A stretch of DNA of 64,000 nucleotides, taken from contig NZ_CP047241.1 of assembly GCF_009856625.1 (NCBI RefSeq), forward strand, positions 3,844,001 through 3,908,000, given 5' to 3'. How positions within the stretch are numbered: the first letter of the stretch is position 1; every line of letters begins with the position of its first letter. This DNA is from Aquitalea denitrificans. GTDB taxonomy: Bacteria; Pseudomonadota; Gammaproteobacteria; Burkholderiales; Chromobacteriaceae. Below the pieces are notes generated by a model. It was given only the letters and a program-made list of their open reading frames with translations, was not told the origin of the DNA and searched no databases. Position numbers and translations under genes: made by a program. Of the stretch, positions 1 to 8,837 are shown piece by piece.

Positions 1-2091
1 GATCAACCCAAGGTAGTGAAGGGTGCGGTAAGCGAATTCATGCGCTCGCTGATCGAGGCCGTGCTGATTGTGCTGGCCGTCAGCTTCTTCAGCCTGGGCC
101 TGCGCACCGGCGTGGTGGTGGCGCTGTCGATTCCGCTGGTGCTGGCGATGACCTTCCTCGCCATGTACTTCTTCAAGCTGGATCTGCAACGCATCTCGCT
201 GGGCTCGCTGATCATCGCGCTGGGCCTGCTGGTGGACGATGCCATCATCGCGGTGGAAATGATGGCACTGAAGCTGGAACAGGGCTGGAACAAGTTCCAG
301 GCGGCAACCTATGCCTACACCAGCACCGCCTTTCCCATGCTGACCGGCACGCTGATCACCGCAGCCACCTTTTTACCCGTGGGGCTGGCCAAATCCGATG
401 CCGGCGAATACGTGTTCAGCCTGTTTGCCGTGGTGGGGCTGGCACTTATCCTGTCCTGGATTGTCGCCGTCGTTTTCACACCATTCCTGGGCTACAAGCT
501 GCTGCCGGAACAGGCCATCCACCACCAGCAGCATGATGTCTACCAGAAGCCCTTCTACATCCGCTTCCGCGCCGTGCTGGAATGGTGCCTGCACTACCGC
601 AAAACAGTCATCACCATCACGCTGGGTATATTTGTGCTGTCGCTGCTGGCCTTCCGCCTGCTGGTAGCACAGCAATTCTTTCCATCATCCAACCGGCCAG
701 AGCTGATGGTAGACCTGTGGCTGCCACGAGGTGCCAGTTACGCCGCCACCGAAAGCGAAGTGAAAAAACTGGAAGCACTGATCCGCCAGGACAAGAATGT
801 GCACAGTGTCACCAGCTATGTCGGCAGTGGCAGCCCGCGCTTTTATCTACCACTGGATCAGCAACAACAGCACCTCAACTATGCCCAGTTGATGGTGATG
901 ACCGGCGACGAGCATGTACGCGAACTGGTGAAAAGCCGTATTGAGCAGATTTTCGATCACGACTTCCCGCTGGTACGCGGCCGGGTCACCCGGCTGGAAA
1001 ACGGCCCGCCGGTCGGCTACCCGGTACAGTTCCGCGTGATGGGGCCAGACCACGACAAGATCCGCGCCATTGCCTCAGAAGTGGAAAAGCGGGTTCGAGC
1101 CAACCCGGCCACCCGCCACGTCAACATCAACTGGGGCGAGCAGCTGAAGGCGCTGCGTATCACGCTGGATCAGGACAAGATCCGCCTGCTGGGCATCAAC
1201 AGCCAGTCGCTGTCGCAGCAGTTGCAGATGCTGATTTCCGGTGCCACCGTCACCGACTACCGTGACGGCAACCGCACCGTCGGTATTGTGGCGCGCCTGA
1301 ACAAGCAGGAGCAGAGCGATGTGGCCGCGCTGGGCAATTTGCAGGTGCAAACCGCCAGCGGTCGCTTTGTGCCGGTGTCGCAACTGGGCAAGATCGACTA
1401 TCAACCGGAAGAGTCCATCATCTGGCGACGCAACCGTCTGCCCACCATCACCGTCAACGCAGATGTGGCCGATGGCGTGCAGGGCGATGATGTCTCCACC
1501 GCGCTGTGGCCGCAAATGCAGCAGCTGGAGCAGACTCTGCCGCTGGGCTATCACATCGAACTCGGTGGCTCGCTGGAATCCAGCAGCAATTCACAAACCG
1601 CCATTGCCGCCGTTGCACCCTTCATGATCGTGGTGGTACTTACCCTGCTGATGCTGCAATTGCAAAGCTTCCAGCGCACGCTGATGGTATTGCTGACCGC
1701 ACCGCTGGGCATGATAGGCGTCACCCTCACCCTTATCCTGTTCCAGGCACCGTTCGGCTTTGTTGCCATGCTGGGAGTGATTGCCCTGTCCGGCATGATC
1801 ATGCGCAACTCGGTTATCCTGGTTGACCAGATCGAACATGACATCGGCGAGGGCATAGACCGCCACGAGGCCATCATTGGTTCAACAGTACGCCGCTTCC
1901 GCCCCATCATGCTGACTGCACTGGCCGCCATCCTGGCCATGATTCCGCTCACCCGCAGCACCTTCTGGGGACCGATGGCGGTGGCCATCATGGGTGGCTT
2001 GCTGGTCGCCACGGTGCTGACCCTGCTGTTTTTGCCCGCCCTGTACGCCCAGTGGTTCAAGGTGGCTCGCCCGCAAAAGAGAACAATATGA
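1..2091 (+). CDS. RND-family efflux transporter, inner-membrane permease (5' truncated by window edge)
   Basis: This is the C-terminal part of a proton-driven resistance-nodulation-division pump of the AcrB type; the reading frame is open to base 1, so the true start lies outside. Fragment residues 16-60 and 65-160 hold clustered membrane helices. The TM4 Asp-Asp pair of the proton relay is seen in GLLVDDAIIAVE (fragment residues 79-80). A large periplasmic porter/docking region follows (about 230-525), then a second helix block to the end. In TM10 the motif reads SGMIMRNSVILVD, with Arg where AcrB has its relay Lys; this is known in other RND subfamilies. The stop overlaps the ATG of the downstream TolC-like gene by 4 bp (ATGA), so pump and outer-membrane channel are co-translated. 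The adaptor protein is presumably upstream of the window. Substrate cannot be told. Confidence 0.93.
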   Translation, partial: DQPKVVKGAVSEFMRSLIEAVLIVLAVSFFSLGLRTGVVVALSIPLVLAMTFLAMYFFKLDLQRISLGSLIIALGLLVDDAIIAVEMMALKLEQGWNKFQAATYAYTSTAFPMLTGTLITAATFLPVGLAKSDAGEYVFSLFAVVGLALILSWIVAVVFTPFLGYKLLPEQAIHHQQHDVYQKPFYIRFRAVLEWCLHYRKTVITITLGIFVLSLLAFRLLVAQQFFPSSNRPELMVDLWLPRGASYAATESEVKKLEALIRQDKNVHSVTSYVGSGSPRFYLPLDQQQQHLNYAQLMVMTGDEHVRELVKSRIEQIFDHDFPLVRGRVTRLENGPPVGYPVQFRVMGPDHDKIRAIASEVEKRVRANPATRHVNINWGEQLKALRITLDQDKIRLLGINSQSLSQQLQMLISGATVTDYRDGNRTVGIVARLNKQEQSDVAALGNLQVQTASGRFVPVSQLGKIDYQPEESIIWRRNRLPTITVNADVADGVQGDDVSTALWPQMQQLEQTLPLGYHIELGGSLESSSNSQTAIAAVAPFMIVVVLTLLMLQLQSFQRTLMVLLTAPLGMIGVTLTLILFQAPFGFVAMLGVIALSGMIMRNSVILVDQIEHDIGEGIDRHEAIIGSTVRRFRPIMLTALAAILAMIPLTRSTFWGPMAVAIMGGLLVATVLTLLFLPALYAQWFKVARPQKRTI

Positions 2092-3392
2092 AACATCCTG
2101 CCCGCTTCACCCCCTTGCTGCCGGCCCTGGCCCTGCTGCTGGCCAGTAGCAGCGCACCAGCCTTCGACCTGAGCGAGGCCTGGCAGGCTGCCCGCAGTTA
2201 CAACAGCGACTACGCCGCCTCGCGCGCCGACCTGGGTGCCGGTCACGAACTTGCCGTGCAGGGCCGGGCCCAGTTGCTGCCGCAAGTGGCGCTGACGGGC
2301 AGCTACAGTCATACCACCCCCACCCAGCCAGCTGGACAGTCCACCTATGACAGCTCGGGCTATGGTGTTCAGCTGTCGCAGCCGCTGTTTGACATCAGCA
2401 AATACAGCGCCTACCAGAAAGGCAAAATCGCCAGCCAGCAGGCAGATACCAGCTTCAGCGCGGCAGAGCAGCAACTGATTGTCGACATCGCCCGCGCCTA
2501 TTTCGATGTGCTGTTGGCCGAAGATACCCTGGCGGCCACCCGGGCCAGTAAAAAGGCGTACCAGACCCAGTTGCAGCAAGCAAAGGTAGCCTTTGACCTG
2601 GGTACCGCCACCATCATCGACACCCACGAAGCCCAGGCCGGCTTCGATGGTGCCAGCGCCAAGGAAATCGTGGCAGAGAGCCAGCAGGCAATCAGCCAGA
2701 ACAATCTGCGGCGACTGACAGGTCTGGATAGCCGCAGCATCCAGCCGCTACGCGAACAGCTGCCGCCGCCACCTGCAGGTAATCTGCACAGCTGGATAGA
2801 CCTTGCCACCCACAACAGCCTTGCTCTGCGTGCCGCCGAACAGGCACTGCACTACGCCAGCCAGACAGTAGCCGAAAAGCGTGGCAATCAGCTGCCGGTG
2901 GTATCACTCAGCGCCGGTTATAACGACAACCGCAGCAACCAGAGCGGCGCATTGCCCGTCACCCGCGGCAGCAGCATCGGGGTCAGTGTCAGCCTGCCAC
3001 TATTTGCCGGCGGCGGCATTGATTCACAGATTCGCGAAGCGCTGGCCAAGGAGGAGTCGGCCCGCGACAAATTGGAATCGGCGCGACGCCAGCTACAGGA
3101 AGATGTCCGCAAGAGCTGGCTGGGCGTCACCAATGGCGCAGCATTGGTACGTGCGCAACAGCAATTGCTGGTATCCGCCAAAAGCAAGGTGGACTCCACC
3201 AAGCTGGGCAAGGAAGTGGGCATTCGCACCAATCTGGACGTATTGCAGGCCGAACAGTCTTACTACGATGCCATCACCAGTCTGGCCACCGCCAAGTACG
3301 ACTACCTCACCGCCTGCCTGCAACTGGAACAAGTGGCCGGCACCCTGGATGAAAGCCGCTTGCAAACGGTGAATGCGGCGATCCGGCATTAA
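2088..3392 (+). CDS. TolC-family outer-membrane efflux protein
   Basis: Outer-membrane channel partner of the RND pump just upstream. The start chosen is ATG 2088 (MKHPARF), because it opens a signal peptide with a hydrophobic core ending SSSAPA-FDL near residue 22; an upstream in-frame GTG at 2052 would put non-signal sequence in front. The mature protein shows the two OEP repeats of the TolC family: an N-terminal half beginning LSEAWQAARSYNSDYAASRADL and a second half with LRAAEQALHYASQTVAEKRGNQLP, followed by long coiled-coil helices. Length of about 434 aa fits TolC. It is translationally coupled to the pump gene and followed by a terminator, so it is the last gene of the efflux operon. 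TolC itself and type-I-secretion channels belong to the same family; the RND neighbour favours drug or solvent efflux. Confidence 0.92.
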   Translation: MKHPARFTPLLPALALLLASSSAPAFDLSEAWQAARSYNSDYAASRADLGAGHELAVQGRAQLLPQVALTGSYSHTTPTQPAGQSTYDSSGYGVQLSQPLFDISKYSAYQKGKIASQQADTSFSAAEQQLIVDIARAYFDVLLAEDTLAATRASKKAYQTQLQQAKVAFDLGTATIIDTHEAQAGFDGASAKEIVAESQQAISQNNLRRLTGLDSRSIQPLREQLPPPPAGNLHSWIDLATHNSLALRAAEQALHYASQTVAEKRGNQLPVVSLSAGYNDNRSNQSGALPVTRGSSIGVSVSLPLFAGGGIDSQIREALAKEESARDKLESARRQLQEDVRKSWLGVTNGAALVRAQQQLLVSAKSKVDSTKLGKEVGIRTNLDVLQAEQSYYDAITSLATAKYDYLTACLQLEQVAGTLDESRLQTVNAAIRH

Positions 3393-3417
3393 ACAAACTT
3401 GTCATTTGTGATCAAAT

Positions 3418-3449
3418 GGGGCTACTGTTTGCGCAGCAGCCCTTTTTTC
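3418..3449 (+). terminator. Rho-independent terminator after the efflux operon
   Basis: A nine-pair stem, GGGCTACTG / CAGCAGCCC with one mismatch and a TTTGCG loop, is followed directly by six T residues. It lies 26 bp after the TolC-like stop. Confidence 0.75.
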
Positions 3450-3490
3450 ATGGTGTGCAAGTCTTGCAACAAGTGTTTAACTTTTCAATG

Positions 3491-3517
3491 CAGGTGTAGC
3501 TTTTTGCTAAACACCTG
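3491..3517. promoter_or_regulatory. Inverted repeat in the gabT upstream region, possible operator
   Basis: CAGGTGT (3491-3497) and ACACCTG (3511-3517) form a perfect 7-bp inverted repeat with an inner AGC/GCT extension around a T-rich centre. A related AGTGTTTA sequence lies about 20 bp upstream. There is no T-run, so a terminator is unlikely. It sits about 150 bp before gabT. A MocR/GabR-type regulator encoded at 9331 is one candidate binder, but that is inference. Confidence 0.35.
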
Positions 3518-3568
3518 ATTAGAATCAAACCACTCTGGAAAACGCCGAAGTCTGTCCCCGGCGACTGG

Positions 3569-3596
3569 TTGACACTGAAAAAAGCAGCGCTAAATG
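3569..3596 (+). promoter_or_regulatory. Candidate sigma70 promoter for gabT
   Basis: A consensus -35 TTGACA (3569-3574) is followed after 16 bp by TAAATG (3591-3596), a weak -10. The transcript would have a leader of about 60 nt before gabT. The -35 is perfect and the -10 poor, as is common for activator-dependent promoters. Confidence 0.35.
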
Positions 3597-3663
3597 CCCT
3601 AGGTGCACCAGCATTCATGTCCAGGACATTGCCACCAGGCACCCCAATCTTAGGAGAGATGGA

Positions 3664-4929
3664 ATGAGCAACAAAGATCTGATGCAACGCAAGGCCGATG
3701 CAACCCCGCGCGGCGTGGGCGTAATGTGTACTTTCTTTGCCGACAAGGCCAAGAACGCCGAAGTATGGGATGTTGAAGGCAATCGTTACATCGACTTTGC
3801 TGGTGGTATCGGCGTACTGAATACCGGCCATCTGCATGCCAAGGTACAGGCTGCCGTGGCCGAGCAACTGAACAAGTTCAGCCACACCTGCTACCAGGTT
3901 GTGCCCTATGAATCCTATGTTGCCGTGGCCGAAAAGCTGAACCAGCTGACCCCCGGCAGCTTCGCCAAGAAAACCGCTTTTTTCAGCACCGGTGCCGAAG
4001 CCGTTGAAAACGCCATCAAGGTAGCCCGTGCCGCCACTGGCCGACCGGGTGTGATCGCATTTGGCGGTGCCTTCCACGGCCGCACCATGCTGGGTATGGC
4101 GCTGACCGGCAAGGTAGCCCCGTACAAAATCGGCTTTGGTCCGTTCGTCGGCGAGATCTACCACGCCGCCTACCCGAATGCCCTGCACGGCGTTTCGGTT
4201 GAAGATTCGCTGACCAGCATCGAAAAACTGTTCAAGTTCGACATCGAAGCCAAGCGCGTGGCCGCCATCATCTTCGAACCGGTACAAGGCGAAGGTGGTT
4301 TCTACTCCGCGCCGGCCGAATGGGTTCGCGCCATCCGCAAGCTGTGTGACGACAACGGCATCGTGATGATTGCCGATGAAGTACAGGCCGGCTTTGCCCG
4401 TACCGGCAAGCTGTTTGCCATGGAACACTATGACGTCACCGCTGACCTGACCACCATGGCCAAGTCGCTGGCTGGTGGCTTCCCGCTGGCAGCACTGGTG
4501 GGCAAGGCAGAACTGATGGACGCACCGGCACCGGGCGGCCTGGGTGGCACCTACGCCGGCAGCCCGCTGGGCCTGGCCGCAGCCGCCGCCGTAATCGACG
4601 TGATCCAGGAAGAAAACCTGCTGGAACGCTCCAACAAGCTTGGCGACCTCTTGAAGGAAAAACTGCACAGCCTGAAGAAGGACATCCCGCAGATTGCTGA
4701 CGTACGCGGCCTGGGCGCGATGGTTGCCGTTGAATTCAACAAGCCGGGCACCCACGAGCCGGATGCAGACTTCACCAAGAAAGTACAGACCAAGGCACTG
4801 GAATCCGGTCTGATCCTGCTGACTTGCGGCGTGTACGCCAACGTGGTTCGCTTCCTGTTCCCGCTGACAATCGAAGACGAAATCTTCGCAGAAGCGCTGG
4901 GCAAGCTGGAAGCCGCCCTGAAGGCCTGA
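3664..4929 (+). CDS. gabT: 4-aminobutyrate--2-oxoglutarate aminotransferase
   Basis: Class-III PLP aminotransferase that moves the amino group of GABA to 2-oxoglutarate, giving succinate semialdehyde and glutamate in the cytosol. At 421 aa it is full length. Visible motifs: GAEAVENAIKVARAATGR near residue 115, FHGRTMLGMALTGK, the EPVQGEGGF loop, the DEVQAGFARTG segment whose Asp contacts the PLP ring nitrogen, and the Schiff-base lysine Lys267 in MAKSLAGGFPL. ATG 3664 is preceded by AGGAGAT at 3653-3659, a good ribosome site. The next gene, gabD, consumes its product, so the pair is a complete GABA-to-succinate route. A related specificity such as 5-aminovalerate transaminase is possible but less likely given the gabD partner. 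Confidence 0.95.
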   Translation: MSNKDLMQRKADATPRGVGVMCTFFADKAKNAEVWDVEGNRYIDFAGGIGVLNTGHLHAKVQAAVAEQLNKFSHTCYQVVPYESYVAVAEKLNQLTPGSFAKKTAFFSTGAEAVENAIKVARAATGRPGVIAFGGAFHGRTMLGMALTGKVAPYKIGFGPFVGEIYHAAYPNALHGVSVEDSLTSIEKLFKFDIEAKRVAAIIFEPVQGEGGFYSAPAEWVRAIRKLCDDNGIVMIADEVQAGFARTGKLFAMEHYDVTADLTTMAKSLAGGFPLAALVGKAELMDAPAPGGLGGTYAGSPLGLAAAAAVIDVIQEENLLERSNKLGDLLKEKLHSLKKDIPQIADVRGLGAMVAVEFNKPGTHEPDADFTKKVQTKALESGLILLTCGVYANVVRFLFPLTIEDEIFAEALGKLEAALKA

Positions 4930-5018
4930 TCCGTCACTGACTGATGATGACGGCCAATCCCGGCAACGGGGTTGGCCGTCTGCACACACACCATCCTCCG
5001 CCCATTCTGGAGAGACAC

Positions 5019-6479
5019 ATGCTGAATCTGAAAGACCCCTCCCTGCTCAAGCAGCAGTGCTATATCAACGGTCAATGGCTGGATGCCGACAACGGCGAAA
5101 CCATTCCGGTCACCAACCCGGCCACCGGCGAAGTCATCGCCAGCGTGCCGAAAATGGGTACCGCTGAAGCCGAGCGCGCCGTAGCCGGTGCTGCCGAAGC
5201 CTTCAAGAGCTGGAAAAAGAAATCGGCCAAAGAGCGCTCTGTCATCCTGCGCCGCTGGTTTGAACTGATGATGGCCAACCAGGACGACCTGGCTGTCATC
5301 CTCACCAGCGAACAAGGCAAGCCGCTGGCTGAAGCCAAGGGCGAAATCGCCTACGGCGCTTCCTACATCGAATGGTATGGCGAAGAAGCCAAGCGCCTGT
5401 ATGGCGACACCATTCCGGCCCCTGCTGCCGACCGTCGCATTCTGGTGACCAAGGAGCCGATCGGCGTAACCGCCGCCATCACCCCGTGGAACTTCCCCAA
5501 TGCCATGATCACCCGCAAGGCTGCTCCGGCCCTGGCCGCGGGTTGTCCGATGGTGGTACGCCCGGCCAGCCAGACTCCGCTGTCCGCCCTGGCCATTGCC
5601 GTACTGGCTGAACGTGCCGGCATTCCGGCTGGCGTGTTCTCGGTGCTGACCGGTAGCTCCAGCGAAATCGGTGCCGTACTGACCGGTAGCGACACCGTGA
5701 AGAAATTCTCCTTCACCGGCTCCACCGAAGTGGGTCGCAAACTGATTGCCCAATGTGCAGACACCGTCAAGAAAGTGTCGATGGAACTGGGCGGCAACGC
5801 ACCGTTCATCGTGTTTGACGATGCCGATCTGGATGCCGCCGTTGAAGGCGCCATGATTTCCAAGTACCGCAATGCCGGCCAGACCTGCGTCTGCGCCAAC
5901 CGTATTCTGGTACAGGATGGCGTTTACGATGCCTTTGCCGAGAAATTTGCCACCGCCGTGGCCAAGCTGAAAATCGGTAACGGTCTTGAAGCCGGTATCA
6001 CCCAGGGCCCGATGATCGACCAGAACGCCGTGGCCAAGGTGGAAGAGCACATTGCCGATGCCCTGGCCAAGGGTGGCAAGCTGATTACCGGCGGCAAGCG
6101 CAGCGCCCTGGGCCACAGCTTCTTCGAACCGACCGTCATCACCGGGGTAACCCCGGCAATGAAGGTAGCCAAGGAAGAAACCTTTGGCCCGCTGGCTCCG
6201 GTATTCCGCTTCAAGACCGAAGAAGAAGCCATCCAGATGGCCAACGATACCGAATTCGGCCTCGCCAGCTACTTCTATGCCCGCGATGTGGGTCGTATCT
6301 TCCGCGTGTCCGAAGGTCTGGAGTACGGCATGGTTGCAGTCAACAGCGGCCTGCTATCCAACGAAGCCGCACCGTTCGGTGGCGTGAAGCAATCCGGCCT
6401 GGGCCGTGAAGGCAGCAAGTACGGTATTGAAGACTATCTGGAAATCAAGTACGTGCTGCTGGGTGGCCTGGACAAGTAA
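5019..6479 (+). CDS. gabD: Succinate-semialdehyde dehydrogenase, NADP-type
   Basis: Oxidises succinate semialdehyde to succinate, the second step after gabT 89 bp upstream. Start ATG 5019 (MLNLKDPSLL) follows CTGGAGAGA; in-frame codons upstream to 4944 do not look coding. The 486-aa protein has the ALDH motifs: TPWNFPNAMITRKAAPALAAGC, FTGSTEVGR, general-base Glu in MELGGNAPF, and catalytic Cys290 with Cys292 in GQTCVCANR, the same two-cysteine arrangement as E. coli GabD. The C-terminal APFGGVKQSGLGREGSKYGIEDYLE signature is intact. Odd point: the cofactor motif that is KPASQTP in E. coli reads RPASQTP (Arg181, codon at 5559). The exchange is conservative and probably keeps activity, but may alter cofactor preference. 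Confidence 0.95.
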   Translation: MLNLKDPSLLKQQCYINGQWLDADNGETIPVTNPATGEVIASVPKMGTAEAERAVAGAAEAFKSWKKKSAKERSVILRRWFELMMANQDDLAVILTSEQGKPLAEAKGEIAYGASYIEWYGEEAKRLYGDTIPAPAADRRILVTKEPIGVTAAITPWNFPNAMITRKAAPALAAGCPMVVRPASQTPLSALAIAVLAERAGIPAGVFSVLTGSSSEIGAVLTGSDTVKKFSFTGSTEVGRKLIAQCADTVKKVSMELGGNAPFIVFDDADLDAAVEGAMISKYRNAGQTCVCANRILVQDGVYDAFAEKFATAVAKLKIGNGLEAGITQGPMIDQNAVAKVEEHIADALAKGGKLITGGKRSALGHSFFEPTVITGVTPAMKVAKEETFGPLAPVFRFKTEEEAIQMANDTEFGLASYFYARDVGRIFRVSEGLEYGMVAVNSGLLSNEAAPFGGVKQSGLGREGSKYGIEDYLEIKYVLLGGLDK

Positions 6480-6498
6480 GTCCTGCTACCAGCAACAG

Positions 6499-6527
6499 AA
6501 AAGGCCGCAGATGCGGCCTTTTCTATT
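6499..6527. terminator. Bidirectional terminator between gabD and the convergent unknown gene
   Basis: A ten-pair perfect stem, AAAAGGCCGC / GCGGCCTTTT with an AGAT loop, is rich in T after the stem on both strands. It sits 19 bp after the gabD stop and 17 bp from the stop of the opposite-strand gene. Confidence 0.85.
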
Positions 6528-6543
6528 TTCCCCATACCGGGCC

Positions 6544-7983
6544 TCAATGCAGCTTGACGATGGTTTCCGACAAGGGAATATCCGCCTCGCGCAGGCAATC
6601 ACACAAGTCCTTCCAGGTAGCGTCCTTGTCCGGGGCCACATCCGGCACCATCAGCCATGGAGAACGTGCCAGCAACTCGTCACTACCCTGCAACTTGAGG
6701 CCAACCTCATAGCCCTGCATCTCCGGCTGATACTCAGCCACGGCTTCCAGATCCTGCAAACCGCCTACCTTGTTGGCAATCAGGGCTACCGTCAGCCCCA
6801 GACGTTTGCGATTCCACGCCCTTACACCCGCAGACAGTGACTCCCACCACGGCAGCGGAGCAAACAGCTCGGCCTCGCCGTATTCCATTTCGGCTCCGAT
6901 TGCCTGCTGCACCAGCGGCATCACTGCGTCCAGTGCCTTGCGCGACAGCTGCCTGGCCTGATCGACAGGCAACGCGCCGCGTTCAACCAGGAAAGGCAGC
7001 CAGGAAATCACCAACTGAGGCTCCTGTGTCTTGCGTGCAGCGTCATAAGTAGCGCGTGAGGAGACCGGATCAAGCGGGGCAAAATCACAGCCCGCATCCA
7101 TCACGCGGGCCAGGTGTATCAGGTTCTGACAGGCGCGCTCATTGAGCATATCGACGGTAAACAGGGTGGGAGATATCCACAGAATGGCCTTCTCTGGTAC
7201 ATCCAGCGCATCCGCCAGCGGCGTTTCCAGTCGCTCCAGCAGCGGAAAATGCCACCACACCCCACCTTGAGCCCGTGAAAAAGCAAAGGGCAAAGCCCAT
7301 AGTTCGAATGACACGACGGAGCCATCCGCGCGCACCACTTCGGGAAAGGCAATGGCATCACGCGCGCTGTTTACCAGCAAGGCACGGGCTGACGGTTCAC
7401 CCAGCAGGGAAAGCTGGGCTTCGGTAAAGACCGCCTGATCGCCGCCCATCAAGGCCTGTTGCACCTGTGCGGCAAAACCAGCGCGATGCATGGGGTCAAG
7501 GGCGGCGGCACGGGCGGCATCACGCAGGGTGCGAATAGCCAAGCTGCGCTCGGCGGGCGGCAGCGGCTCGGTCGGCCCCTGACGCATTTCACGCGGGCGC
7601 GGCCCGACCTCGCGCTCGGCATACGCCTCGTGCAAGCGCTGGTAGGTGCTCATGGCTTCATCGCAGATTGCCTGCAGGCGTGTCGCCGTGGGAACATCGC
7701 CACTGAAGACGAAATCAAACAGGCGCAGACCGCGATTACACACGTAGACACTGCGATTGGCATCGGCATCAAATAGCAGCGCACTGGCAAATGCTTCGGC
7801 ATCGCGACCAGCAAACTCGGTGAAGTCATTGCCAATCAGACGACAGACAAAGGCGGGGGCCGTGGTATGCACCAGATATTCGGTAGCCTCAAGGCCAGAC
7901 GCGTCCACGGCATCACCAAAGATGAAACGGTTAGGCTGCTGCGGTTCACCCTTGATACGGGTATTACGGGGATGCGGTGTCAT
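6544..7983 (-). CDS. Conserved-looking protein of unknown function (479 aa)
   Basis: I do not recognise the family. The frame is long, uninterrupted and has coding-type codon use. Start is taken as ATG 7983 (MTPHPRNTRIKG); a TTG one codon upstream is less likely. No signal peptide or membrane helix is visible, so it is predicted cytosolic. The sequence is acidic to neutral, mostly helical, with a proline/charge-rich stretch at about 150-170 (REVGPRPREMRQGPTEPLPPAER). Trp-rich segments occur at about 255-265 (GGVWWHFPLLERLE) and 405-415 (PLPWWESLSAGVRAW). Several Cys are scattered without a metal-binding pattern. It stands alone: convergent to gabD, with the GNAT-rhodanese pair upstream ending 81 bp away. 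Confidence 0.75.
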   Translation of the reverse strand: MTPHPRNTRIKGEPQQPNRFIFGDAVDASGLEATEYLVHTTAPAFVCRLIGNDFTEFAGRDAEAFASALLFDADANRSVYVCNRGLRLFDFVFSGDVPTATRLQAICDEAMSTYQRLHEAYAEREVGPRPREMRQGPTEPLPPAERSLAIRTLRDAARAAALDPMHRAGFAAQVQQALMGGDQAVFTEAQLSLLGEPSARALLVNSARDAIAFPEVVRADGSVVSFELWALPFAFSRAQGGVWWHFPLLERLETPLADALDVPEKAILWISPTLFTVDMLNERACQNLIHLARVMDAGCDFAPLDPVSSRATYDAARKTQEPQLVISWLPFLVERGALPVDQARQLSRKALDAVMPLVQQAIGAEMEYGEAELFAPLPWWESLSAGVRAWNRKRLGLTVALIANKVGGLQDLEAVAEYQPEMQGYEVGLKLQGSDELLARSPWLMVPDVAPDKDATWKDLCDCLREADIPLSETIVKLH

Positions 7984-8064
7984 CAATCAACCAGAAAAAT
8001 CTGCAAAAACATCCCATTGTACCCGCCCCTCCCATGCGGCGAAACCGCCGGAATGCGGATTCGC

Positions 8065-8829
8065 CTATGCGCCGACAGCCATTTCGCTACGCCAGTCGGC
8101 CATCAGCACTGACAATGCCTGCCGCTGCTGCCCTGCTGCATCAAAGTTTTCTGCTGCCAGCCATTGTTCCAGCCGTTGCCGCACCGCAGGCCATTCGCCA
8201 TCCAATATGGAATACCAGGCGGTATCACGATTACGCCCCTTGGTAATCATGGCCTGACGGAACAGCCCTTCAAACAGAAAGCCCAGCCGCTCTGCCGCCC
8301 GGCGCGACGGCAGGTTCAGCGCATTACACTTCCATTCATAACGGCGATAGCCCAGTTCAAAAGCGTGGCGCATCATCAGATACATGGCCTCGGTGGCTGC
8401 TGGTTTCTGCTGCAACAGGGGCGAATAGTTAAGGTGCCCGACCTCGATCACCCCATTTGCCGCATCAATGCGCAAATAACTGGCAAGGCCCACCGGCTGC
8501 CCGCTGGCAGCATCAATGATGGTATAAAACTGCGGATCGGCCAGCCCTTCCATGCTGCGCAGCCAGCTACTGTAGTCAGCCTGACTGGCAAACGGCCCAT
8601 AGCCCAGATAGGTCCAGTTTGCCGCCGCGCCATCCTGCTGCATGGCTTCATACAGCCCCTGTGCATGGCGTGCTGCCGACAATGGCTCCAGCCGGCAATA
8701 CTGCCCGCTCATCACCTGCGGCGGTGGTGTAGGGCAAACCTGCCAATCTGGCAAGGCCAGGCCATGCAACTGGCCGTACTCGTTGCGTTCGCCTACGGCC
8801 AGACGCTGTGCAATGAAATCATCAGACAT
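8065..8829 (-). CDS. GNAT-family N-acetyltransferase (RimJ/RimL-like)
   Basis: The 254-aa protein starts at ATG 8829 (MSDDFIAQRL), preceded by GGAGAAA on the coding strand. The central part is of the RimJ/RimL acetyltransferase-3 type: CRLEPLSAARHAQGLYEAM, an F-x-TIIDAASGQPVGLASYLRI strand pair, an EVGHLNYSPLLQQKPAATEAMYLMMRHAFELGYRRYEWKC core, and NLPSRRAAERLGFLFEGLFRQA, the typical end of the acetyl-CoA-binding fold. The substrate is unknown; members acetylate protein N-termini, amino acids or antibiotics. The rhodanese gene lies 8 bp upstream on the same strand, so the two are co-transcribed. Confidence 0.85.
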   Translation of the reverse strand: MSDDFIAQRLAVGERNEYGQLHGLALPDWQVCPTPPPQVMSGQYCRLEPLSAARHAQGLYEAMQQDGAAANWTYLGYGPFASQADYSSWLRSMEGLADPQFYTIIDAASGQPVGLASYLRIDAANGVIEVGHLNYSPLLQQKPAATEAMYLMMRHAFELGYRRYEWKCNALNLPSRRAAERLGFLFEGLFRQAMITKGRNRDTAWYSILDGEWPAVRQRLEQWLAAENFDAAGQQRQALSVLMADWRSEMAVGA

Positions 8830-8837
8830 ATTTTCTC

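Noticed and set aside
3448..4989. Minus-strand 513-codon frame over gabT
   Set aside because: Antisense shadow of gabT; its translation is rich in Gly, His and Gln and has no family features, as expected from third-position GC bias.
4551..6116. Minus-strand 521-codon frame over gabD
   Set aside because: Antisense shadow of gabT/gabD; low-complexity Gly/His composition, no ribosome site.
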